A stretch of 64,000 bases of DNA from Panicum virgatum (lineage: Eukaryota > Streptophyta > Magnoliopsida > Poales > Poaceae). The position numbers and the translations under genes were made by a program. The notes beneath the pieces are model-generated. The model was not told where the DNA came from. It saw only the letters and a program-made list of their open reading frames with translations, and did not search any database. The stretch covers positions 21,080,782-21,144,781 of the forward strand of contig NC_053139.1 of the NCBI RefSeq assembly GCF_016808335.1, in the 5' to 3' direction. Shown piece after piece: positions 1 through 10,000 of the stretch. Position 1 is the first letter of the stretch; every line of letters begins with the position of its first letter.

Positions 1-15
1 CAGACGTGGGACCTC

Positions 16-1420
16 ATGCCGCGTCCGTCTGGTTGCAATATGGTGACTGGCAAGTGGATCTGGACGCATAAGCGTCGGGCTGACGGCACGCTGGAGCGCT
101 ACAAGGCTCGCTGGGTTCTCCGGAGGTTCACTCAGCGGCCTGGTGTGGACTATGATGAGACCTTCAGCCCGGTCGTGAAGCCCGCTACGGTGCGCACGGT
201 CCTCTCGTTTGCGCTCTCGCGCACTTGGCCTGTGCACCAGCTGGACGTGAAGAATGCGTTTCTTCACGGCACATTGTCCGAGACTTTACTACTCTCAGCC
301 TGCGGGATTTGTGGACTCGAGTCGTCCGGATATGGTCTGCCGGCTCAACAAGTCTCTCTATGGACTGAAGCAGGCTCCACGGGCTTGGTACTCTCGATTC
401 GCCACGTTCTTGCTGACACTGGGGTTCACCGAGGCCAAGTCTGACACGTCTCTCTTCATCTACTGCCGTGGGGATGAGACGGCATATCTGCTGCTATATG
501 TCGATGACATTGTGCTCACAGCTTCCAGTCAGCAGTTGCTTCAGAGTGTCATCTCCTCTCTGCAGCAGGAGTTCGCTATGAAGGATCTCGGTCAGCTCCA
601 CCACTTCTTGGACGTCACTGTTGAGCCTCGCCCGTCTGGTCTTTTTCTTCACCAGCGGCAGTACGCCCTCGATATTCTGGAGCGGGCTGGGATGACTGAT
701 TGCAAGCCCTGCTCCACTCCAGTCGACACTCAGGCGAAGCTGTCTGCTGATCTGGGTGATCCGGTGGCTGATCCTACTGCCTACCGGAGTCTGGCCGGCG
801 CTTTGCAGTACCTCACCTATGCTGTTCAGCAGGTCTGTCTCCACATGCATGATCCCCGGGAGTCACACCTTCCTGCGCTGAAGCGTCTCCTCCGGTACGT
901 CCGTGGCATTGTGGACCTCGGCCTGGTACTTCACCGCTCGTCCTCTGCTGAGCTGGTGGTCTACACCGACGCTGACTGGGTTGGCTGCCCGGACACTCGT
1001 CGCTCCACCTCCGGCTACGCCGTCTTCCTGGGCGGCAACCTGGTCTCCTGGTCGTCCAAGCGGCAGCCGGTTGTCTCCCGCTCCAGTGCCGAGGCGGAGT
1101 ACCGGGCTGTCGCTAACGGTGTGGCGGAGGCGTCCTGGCTACGACAGCTCTTGGCGGAGCTCCACAGCCCGCTCGTCAAGAGTACGCTCGTCTACTGCGA
1201 CAACGTCAGCGCCGTGTATCTCTCCACCAACCCCGTCCAGCATCAGCGGACGAAGCACGTGAAGATCGACCTACACTTCGTGCGCGACAGAGTCGCCATT
1301 GGTGATGTTCGGGTACTCCATGTCCCGACTACCTCCCAGTTTGCTGACATCTTCACCAAGGGCCTGCCCTCCTCGACCTTCTCGGAGTTTCGATCCAGTC
1401 TCAACGTAGCCGGTGGGTAG
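16..1420 (+). pseudogene. copia reverse transcriptase/RNase H, frameshifted and deleted
   Basis: Two overlapping frames together cover the copia RT and RNase H domains. The first (from 16) has the start of RT, including [13 protein letters not shown]. The second carries [13 protein letters not shown], the catalytic YVDD, the RNase H part with TDADW, and the C-terminal WSSKRQ and SAEAEYRA motifs. The break is near 285, where one base is missing compared with the sister copy at 12570-14042. A second lesion is an in-frame 21-base deletion at 811-817, which removes seven residues after the RT core. The element cannot make a full Pol from this copy. Confidence 0.9.
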
Positions 1421-1463
1421 TTGTGGCTTAGGGGGGGTAGTATTTGCCCTTTGTACTCTCATC

Positions 1464-1587
1464 TTGTCCAGTCTTGAATACCGCTGCGTCGGTTGTTCAG
1501 ACTGCGGGTGGGTGTTAGCTTTCTTGTTGTCCAGTCTTGAACACCGCTGCGCCGGTAGTTCAGACTGCGGGGGGGGGGGGGGGGGGG
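1464..1587 (+). repeat. duplicated pre-PPT segment ending in G19
   Basis: A block of about 50 bp containing GTCCAGTCTTGAA..CCGCTGCG and TTCAGACTGCGGG occurs twice in tandem (about 1467-1515 and 1530-1570). The sister copia at 12.5 kb has it once. The second copy runs into 19 consecutive G residues (1569-1587), directly next to the LTR start TGTTGGAG. The G run occupies the polypurine-tract position used to prime plus-strand DNA. Confidence 0.8.
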
Positions 1588-1705
1588 TGTTGGAGTATAT
1601 TGAGCCCATGTGTATAGAGGCCCATCTAGAGGCCCATGTATAGGTTCTATATATACCCACCCATCTAGGGTTGGAGGTATAGAGCAATTATTCCCGTCAT
1701 TAACA
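1588..1705 (+). repeat. copia 3' LTR, 118 bp
   Basis: It begins TGTTGGAGTATA directly after the G run and ends CATTAACA. It aligns with the 115-bp LTR at 17626-17740, sharing the doubled AGAGGCCCAT segment and a CTATATAT stretch. The LTR is very short for a copia element. Confidence 0.8.
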
Positions 1706-2441
1706 TGGGCAGACGTGTAAAGCGCGCTTCATGTCCATATGTTGGGAACCACGACAATATAAGCGGGGGAACTCCTTTTATTGGTCTCCTACAAATTGCT
1801 ATAGTTAACAATGTAGCTTGCATATTAGATTTCTTTTGGTGTTTATACAAATGGGTTAGAATATACCTCTTTGGAGCTTAATTAATCGTATTTATTTTCT
1901 ACATGTTTATTAACATATATCTTTCATCAGTTCGCATAATGAAACTAAATATTATTTTTCTACGATGTTATCAAACTTGTTTTGTTGTAATGATCTAGAA
2001 AAATGTGAATACACTGGCTGGTCTTGTGTTCTAAATTGCCTTACGAAAGTTAAAGATAATCTATTTCAAAAGTTGGACAGTGGTTTGATTTTTTTAATAT
2101 TACATTATTCCACAGCATAACCTGCTGCCAGTTGCATTTGTTATGTGCTATCTATCTTTTTAAAAAATTGTAGATCAGATTGTGCAATACTTGATTCTTG
2201 TTGTAGAATGGATATGAACCTGCTATATGTTCCTCTTGCATTTCGTTTTCTTTGCTTTCTGGAGTGAAACGCAGTAATGCTTGGATATCTGGTTTATTCT
2301 ACAATCCTATAGCCATGCAAATGCATTTCCCTTTTACCCTTGACCACCTAAGTGTCATGATCATCTTGTTTATCTAACTTTAGTCAAATCATGATCATCT
2401 TGTTTTCATGCTTAGCAAGGTTTATGTGATGGTTGATATTC
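1706..2441. other. AT-rich intron sequence, no feature seen
   Basis: AT-rich sequence between the copia LTR and the LINE tail. I found no exon with branching-enzyme similarity, no long ORF and no repeat ends. It is most likely host intron. Confidence 0.5.
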
Positions 2442-2491
2442 TTTCTTCTTAATATATTGATACGCAGCTCTCCTGCGTGTTCGAGAAAAAA
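2442..2491 (+). mobile_element. very short LINE 3' tail with target duplication
   Basis: About 50 bp ending in TGATACGCAGCTCTCCTGCG and GTTCGAGAAAAAA, the same 3' signature as the LINEs ending at 12400 and 22998. It is flanked by an imperfect direct repeat, ATGGTTGATATTC (2429-2441) and ATGGTTGACATCC (2492-2504), 11 of 13 matching. This fits target-primed insertion of an extremely 5'-truncated copy. Confidence 0.75.
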
Positions 2492-2594
2492 ATGGTTGAC
2501 ATCCATTTGCAACCATTTAGGTACTGCAAATTAGTCAGTCCATCTATGTTTATTTGTGTGTGAAATAATTGAGCCCTTGTTTAATTTTGCGTAA

Positions 2595-3901
2595 GGAAAA
2601 AGACCAATTTAGTACCCTCAATTATATGCTAGGTCCAACCTAACCCCCTAAACTATTAAAAGGTCTACTTAACCCCTTGTTTCTACTATCCCAGATCAAA
2701 TCACACCTTTGACACGTCTTTGAGTCCGGATTTGCTAATAAAGCTGGTTTTAATACTAGTTTTGCTGACTGGATTGCCACATTCGTGGCCTAAGTGGCAA
2801 CTATGTTTAGGTCCAGGACACCCCCTGCCTCCTGTGCGTCACCTCCTTAATCTCCCGTTGCTAGGTTACGAGCGGCGGCCTCTATCTCACCATTTCTGGT
2901 TTCTACGCCAGTGGAAAGATCAACCAGGCGAGCGGCGATTGATCAAGGAGCAGACAAGTTGATCAGCTAGAAACACGACAGTCAGGTGTGTTTCCCAAGT
3001 CAGTGTGCGCTTCAAATTTGATGTTCCCTGTTACTTTGGTGGCTAGGTTTTGAATACATAGATACTTGTTCTTGTCCTGAATGGGAGATAGCAGATTCGG
3101 ACATGCAATTGTTGTCTGCTATTGCTGAGAGGTGTAGTTGCAGACTCTGCACTTGATGTCTGAGGGTGGTATAAACTTCAAATTTTCTGTACAGATACTT
3201 TTTTGTTGCAATTTTGGACAGGGGGATATGGACCCAATGGAGATACTGCATGAGATTTCACTTTGGAGGCAAATTTAATTTTGATGGTTACTCATTGAAT
3301 AAAATCAGCCATCGTCCAACACATCTGCATCCTATCCTGCTTCGCTCCAACATGACGTGGTACAAGGTGCCACAAAAAGGCTGGCAGTCTGTGCACTGCG
3401 CATCATGCCGTGGCGGCGGCGACACAAACCCAGGTGCTGCGCAAAGGCCCAGAAGCCCATGTGCTGCGCAGCCACCGCTGCCGTCGCCAGCGGCAGCAGC
3501 AGCAGCACACGGGCACGGGCTGCCAGTAGCGCAGGCGCACGGACGACATGGCAATGGGAGCACCGCCGCCTTTGTGTCTGGCAGCAACGGAGCCAAGCAC
3601 AGGCAAGAAACATAGAGCAAGATGGGGAGCGGTAGAGCTGAAATGTTGGATTTGTTGCGCATTGGTGGGGAAGGGGTGTCCTGGACCTAAACATAGTTGC
3701 CACGTATGCCACCAACGTGGCAATCCAGTCAACAAAACCCGTTTTAAAATCAGCTTAATTAGCAAATCTAAATTCAAAGATGTGTCAAAGGTGTGATTTG
3801 ATCTGGGTTAGTAGAAACAAGGGGTTAAGTAGACTTTTTAATAGTTTAGGGGGTTATTTGGACCTAGCATATACTTGAGGTTACTAAATTGGACCTTTTC
3901 C
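2595..3901. mobile_element. Mutator-like element with long TIRs, about 1.3 kb
   Basis: The ends are inverted repeats of roughly 200 bp. The left begins GGAAAAAGACCAATTTAGTA and the right is its complement, ending ACCTTTTCC. Nine-base flanks TTTGCGTAA (2586-2594) and TTTGCATAA (3902-3910) match at 8 of 9 positions, the length expected for MULEs. Inside is AT-rich sequence, a small stretch reading MRFHFGGKFNFDG from 3250 that resembles the start of MudrA-type transposases, and a GC-rich block at about 3390-3640. No full transposase is present, so it is non-autonomous. It ends only 75 bp before the next exon. Confidence 0.8.
3390..3640. other. GC-rich block inside the MULE, possible captured fragment
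   Basis: Strongly GC-rich, with runs of GCAGC and GGCGGC, inside an otherwise AT-rich transposon. Open frames exist on both strands but none resembles a known protein. It could be a captured host exon (Pack-MULE) or simply MULE internal sequence. Confidence 0.3.
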
Positions 3902-3976
3902 TTTGCATAATACTGGAATTTTGTTTCTAGTGGTTATTTTGTGATTGAATTCTCACATTTGACTTTTTTGATACAG

Positions 3977-4078
3977 TCCATATCAGGACGCAAGTCTTTC
4001 GCTGAAATAATTCTTAATTCTGGAAAGTTCTCAATTCGTTCTGTTGATGATGGTTTGATGGAAGCTTCATTGCTGAAA
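3977..4078 (+). CDS. BE1: BE1 exon (first in window)
   Basis: The acceptor is TTGATACAG and the donor is GTATGTG. It has 34 codons in phase 0, starting SISGRKSFAEI, which continues the barrel strand after the catalytic region carried by an exon outside the window. Confidence 0.85.
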
Positions 4079-7000
4079 GTATGTGTTTCTTCCTACTTCC
4101 GTTCATGATCACACGACCTCGTTAATATTAAATATGCCTGGCTCCAGTTACTTACCATGCGATGAATTACAATTGTCATCATTTTCATAGTATATCTTAT
4201 CTTAGCTAACTCTTGCTTGCATGACTTGGTATGTGAATTGTTTAATAACAAATGATGAAAATTGTCAAATATAGTATGCTTACATTACTTATATTATGAT
4301 TTTATGGTTTAGTAAATCACACTCGCCTGTCCTCAGAAACTGTCAGTAGAAGGGGCAAAATGTATAGGTTGAATTCTCTCTTTCAATTTGTATTTCTGGT
4401 TGACTACCCACTCCCTTTGTCCCAAGTTATAGGTTGTTTTGGCCTTTTTAGGTACATAAATTTTGCTATGCACCTAGATATATGCTGTGTCAATCTAGGT
4501 GTAAGTAGCTGCAGCTGCAGTTGGAAAGAAGCAAAGTCCATACGCCCTGAACGATGACCTTAGTTGTTGCAGCTGTATTTGTCTCGGTTCAGACTTCAGC
4601 GCAGTAGAAACTTCTAACTGGCTGCGCTAGCTCCTGTAGCTGCTGTCGCAGCTGCAGCCGCAGCCTGCGGCAGCAAGCTCTACTGAGCGCTCTTGATGGG
4701 GCATGAGTTTTGATCTTTGTGGTGGGGTTGACTATTCTGTACTTAGCCGACCATTACTTTACTTTCAAGATGTTAAATAGCTAAACTTCATGGTACAAAT
4801 ATCTGTTGTCAATTTCCTCAATGCATTTCAGATTATCAAACTAATTACTTTCACAACGAGCGGAGGTGCTTATCTAAACTTCATGGGCAATGAATTTGCA
4901 CATCCAAAAGTGAGTACGCTTATATTTCTTTGAGTTTTGTACCTCAATTTCTCTATTTTGTCAAATTATTTTGTTTTACTTAGTTTGTTCTCCATATTTT
5001 CTAAGGCTTTTTATGGATTGATTTCAGAGAGTTGAATTTCCTATGTCAAGCAATGACTATTCCTTCCGGTTAGCGAATCGGCAATGGGAACTATTGGACA
5101 AGGGTTTTCACAAACATTTCTTTGACTTTGACAAGGTTTGCAATATGGATGAACTATTTTCCTTAAATGTCTTTCAAATACGCTGCAGCAATCATTTTGA
5201 TAGCAGTGATTTCATTTTATAGAATTAATTCTCTGCTGTCCAATACCAGATTAGATTGGTCTTCACATCGCTCGAAGTTCGTTTTCTCTGATGTTCGTTT
5301 CATAATTAAAAAATAAAATGGCACATTTAATTATTTGTTAAATCTTGGTAACTAGATGGAACCTAGTAACTTATAGGAGGGCGTTTAAAAACTAAACCCA
5401 TGTAGGATAATATATGGGTTAAATTAGACATCGGATTTTTGAAGTCTGCGAGAACATATAATGCTTGAGGTCCATGAAGTAGTTTGGGTTAACCTTTTGG
5501 TTTAGTATGGATGAATCTTAGTGAATGATTAGGAAGAGGTTCCTTTGGAAAGGAAGGAAGCAGCTGCAGGGGGGAGGGTCTGGTGGCTTTGCTCCGAGTT
5601 TGCATGCTTCAAGAGCTTGACGGCCTAGAACTACATAACCAGACCAAGATGGGATGGTCGCTGCACAGCACTGGCTGTGGCTAAGGAAGACACCTGAACT
5701 GTTAGATTTAGTTCCACATCGAAAATTGATGGTGGGGAGCACACATATAAGGTGGGGCAGTCCACACCCACCAGGTTAGTCTTTTGGGTTGGGTTAGGCC
5801 CGAGGCCTTAGTTGGTTGGGCTCCGATGGATCTAGGCCTGGTAGGGCGCTAGCTTGTGGGTATAGCGGGCCGGGTCAGTTTTCGCTGCGCACTCTATGCG
5901 CACTCTAGCAAGTGGTATCAGGGCCGAAGGTTGGAAAATCTGGAATATCTTTGGGATCACATAGTGACGGGGGAGCCCGTGAACATCTCCGGAAGGTCGC
6001 ACGGGTTATGTGTGGCTGGAGAGTTGGACTCAGGCTTCGGAGAATGTCTTCCGGAAGATCACATGGGTTGTATGTGATGGAAGAGTTTGGCTCGATGTGT
6101 GACAGGAGAGATTGTTAGATTTAGTCTCACATCAAAAATTGATGGTGTGGGGAGCATAACATATAGGGGGGGGGGGCAGTCCTCACCCACCAGGCTAGTT
6201 TTTGGGGTTGAGTTAGGTCTAAGGCGTTAGTTGGTTTGGCTCCGGTAGACCTAGGTCTGGTAGGGCGCTGGCTCGTGGGTATAGCGGGCCGGGCTAGTTT
6301 CCGCTGCGCACTCTAACACGAACAAGCCATGGGCAACTTACCTGGTGATGGTGCATGGCAATGTCCAAGCACTACTCGACATCTCCATCACCTCGACGGT
6401 CGGGTCCGGAGCGAATACGTTGTTCTGGGAAGACCGTGGCTGCACAGTCACCGACATTCATACCTTACTCCGAACTTGTTCACAACAATTCCAAAACGGA
6501 TCATAGTCAAACGTACCTTTCAGGAAGCCCTCTCTAGCCACCTCTGGATTAGGGAGTCCTCTATCGTTGGCTGTGCTTTCGAAGTACCTACTGGTTTGGG
6601 AGGTGATGGAGGTGTACCGCAGCCGGAAGAACTGGATGTGCAGACCTGGCGCTGTAGTGCTGATGGTCATATATACTGTAGGCTTATATAGGACTATATG
6701 TCCATCTTCCCTAGTGGATAGTAATGATCCTCACTAATCATTCCAGGGTAACAATATTCAGTACTAGTTGATTTATTGACATGTAAAGAAACATTGTGAA
6801 TTTGCAACTTCTATTTTAGGCACTATTATTTGATTGTGTATAAATATGTTGTAGGCATCTGTCAAGTGTCATTGTTATATATATTCATGAGATGAATGGC
6901 TTCTATTACTAACTCAGCAGCAAACTTTTGTACTAGGATGTTATGAGCTTGGATGAAAATGAAAGGATAATTTCCAAAGGTTCACCCAGTATTCATCACT

Positions 7001-10000
7001 GTGATGACACGAGCATGGTATGCAGATTATCAGATAATATTAGCTCATATATATTTTGAAGTTTGATTATGACAAACACATGTTTTCTTAGTTAATTATA
7101 TAATTTTTTCTCAACCAAGAATCATTTCATGTGCATACATTCTTGAATTATATAGTTAATCGTTACACAGAAACTTGGATTAATCTTATTAAATACTTAA
7201 TATTTTCTAAGGAGGTTGTTTCTTTGTGCTTTATGATATGGTGCATAGCAGGATTAGAGGCTACCCGCCCTCACGTTGGAGGCTCTGGGAAGTATTTGGT
7301 TCTAATCTTGCTTGCCTCAAAGAGATACATGATAGTCTCTTCTATAGGGACGACTGACTTAACCCCTAAGCAATATCCTAACCGAATCAATCTATCTTAT
7401 CTCTTTCCTAATAGACCAAATCAATCTAATCAAATCGGATTGTGCACTATTCACGTGGTACTGTACACATACTACAGTACTGCGTGGGGCCCTGGATTGG
7501 CTCCACTTGCCATAACACTTCACCACCCCTCGAAGACAGCTCGTCCTCGAGCTGTCAGATGGAAATGGCCATGGATGCTGCCCAAGGTGGTTGCCATGCA
7601 ATGTTGAAGTTGAGCAACAAAGGCAAGAGAAGCCGCGAGAACAACAGGCTGCAATTCCCCAATGGTGTTCTTGCAGACGGCGACGGTGTAGTAGCCATGG
7701 CCGTAGTAGCAGCAGAGGAACAAAACCAAGCCGTCTCTCTAGCTTGGTGCGGATGGTGGGTAGCGCGAAGGGGAAAGCAGCTTTGTCGCCGGTGTCGAGG
7801 TAGCGGAACAGAATGGCCTCGTCGGCGTCGGTGGTGGTGATGGCGGACTCGCTGGCGCAGCCGCCGCATAGGAGTACGACACCCTTGTACCTCGTGCCAT
7901 CAAGCTAATAGTGGTCCCAGGCTCCCAGCGTCCCAAGGACGACGCGGTGGGCGCCTGCAGGACTGCAAAGTCCTCCAGCGGCAGGGTGCTCGGGGCAGAG
8001 TGACGGATGCAGGCGCCGGCGCACGTGCATGCAGTGCGGGCGCAAGCGCGAGCGCCGTCCGTCCGGTGGTGCCCCTGGTGCCTCTCCAGGCGGAGGAGCC
8101 CCTATTGATGGACCGGCCGGAGTCGTGATGCGGATGGATCCCGCCGGAGTCGAAGATGGTCCCCAAGATGTAGATCGGCTCCGGCATCGGGTTCCCTCGT
8201 GGCATCAGAAACAGGGTGCGCTCCTCTCCTCCTGAGGACGGGCTATTGATACGGCAGCCGGCCATGGTGGTGGAGTCGCTGAAGAGGAGCTTTTGAACGT
8301 CACCAGAGGCTGCGAACGGATGAATAGCTGAAGGCGCCACCGGGGTTGTTGGCGGCGATGACGGAGCAGCAGGCTTTGCCGGTGATGGCACAAGGAGTGA
8401 AGATGCTGGTGGAGAAGGTGGCAACTCCAACAGTAGCTGAGTTGGGGTTTGCCTTTGCGAGCAGATCGGGGTTGCTGGGGTGGAAGCAGAGGCCGACTGC
8501 CGAGATGCGGAGGCCAGCAGGACATCGATTCCAGGTGCTGCTGCCGGTAGAGGTGCCCTTGGGGCTACTGGTGTCGCAGCAGTTGCCTCTGGTGCCACAG
8601 TGCCTGATGGAGCATCTGGCTTGACCGGCGCTGGGACCTGCGCAAACCGGCGGCTGATTTTGCCGGCAAATTGCTCCCACGTCGGCATGCCACGTTTTCT
8701 CTCGATCTTGCAGTACCATTGATAAGCCACGCCCGTCAATCGGAGTGTGGCAAACCACATCTTGTCTTCTTCTGTAGTCTTCCATGCATCAAAGCCTTGG
8801 TTGCAGCGGTGCAGCCACTGCAAGGGATCGGAACTACCATCAAAGTCTGGGACGTGGAACTTGGGAACTCCCATGGTGGTTGTCAAAGATGACAGCAAAT
8901 GCGATCTAGGGTGGAATTAGATGAAATTCGTGGAAGAACAGGGGTGAAATCGATCCAATCTGGGCGCAAGGGAAAGGATCGATGGGTGGGATTGGGTGGG
9001 ATTTGGTGGTCGCAGGAACGAAGGCTCTTGATACCAAATGATATGGTGCATAGCAGGATTAGAGGCTACCCGCCCTCACGTTGGAGGCTCTTGAAGTATT
9101 TGGTTCTAATCTTGCTTGCCTCAAAGAGATACATGATAGTCTCTTTTATAGAGACGACTGACTTGACCCCTAAGCAATATCCTAACCGAATCAATCTATC
9201 TTATCTCTTTCCTAATAGACCAAATCAATCTAATCAAATCGGATTGTGCACTATTCACGTGGTACTGTACACATACTACAGTACCGCGTGGGGCCTTGGA
9301 TTGGCTCCACTTGCCATAACATTTACCTGATCTTCCGTACTTGAATTGATATCCCTTTAAAGGATGACTATATATATTTTTATAGAACAAACTGTTGAGG
9401 CTTGATTTGCAAATAATGTTAAGAGTATATTAGGGATATCTCTATATTAGGTAGATTAGAATTGTATTCGTATCCTACCATCAATGTTCAAAAAGGCGGA
9501 ATTCCGCGGCCGCATAAGCGCGCTTACGCGCTGGGCGGAGGGGTCCCGCCTGGCCTAGGGGTTAGGCGGTCCCCTAGGCGCCCCATGGTGGCGGCAGAGG
9601 TCAGGATCGGCGGCGCCGGAGGAGGAGGTTGGGGGCAGGTGCGTGGAGGTGGAGGCCTGCGGCGGGGGAGGAGGCAGGGATGTCGTGCAGCGGCGGAGGA
9701 GGCAGGGGACGGGCGCGGCGGCGGAGGAGGAGGCAGGGGACGGGCGCGGCGGCGGCGGAGGAGGTTGAGGCAGGTGCGCGGAGGAGGAGGAGGAGGCAGG
9801 GGACGAACCTCGGCGGCGGCGGAGGCAGGGGCGGCGGGGCAGAGGAGGCAAGGGCGAGCGGCGAGGACGACGGGGAGGTGTCGTCGCGTCGAACCAGGTG
9901 ACGGGGAGACGACGGTTCACGGGTGGAAGATAAGGTGGGGGAGGTGGGCTGGTGGGCTATTTGGGCTGTTTTGGATCTTTCTTTTCCATTCAAAGCCCAC

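Larger units (their letters stand above)
1..1705 (+). mobile_element. Ty1/copia retrotransposon, 3' part (copy A)
   Basis: This is the 3' end of a copia element in the same orientation as the branching-enzyme gene. The left end lies outside the window. What remains is the reverse transcriptase/RNase H end of pol (16-1420), a duplicated pre-PPT segment, a G19 run and a 118-bp 3' LTR (1588-1705). It belongs to the same family as the antisense element at 12436-17740: the pol segments match almost throughout and both have unusually short LTRs (115-118 bp). It presumably sits in an intron, because the first recognisable exon follows at 3977. The 5' LTR and target duplication are not visible. Confidence 0.9.

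Noticed and set aside
3216..3615. 133-codon ORF before the second half of the MULE
   Set aside because: Only the first residues resemble a MudrA start; the rest is low-complexity and overlaps open frames on the other strand.
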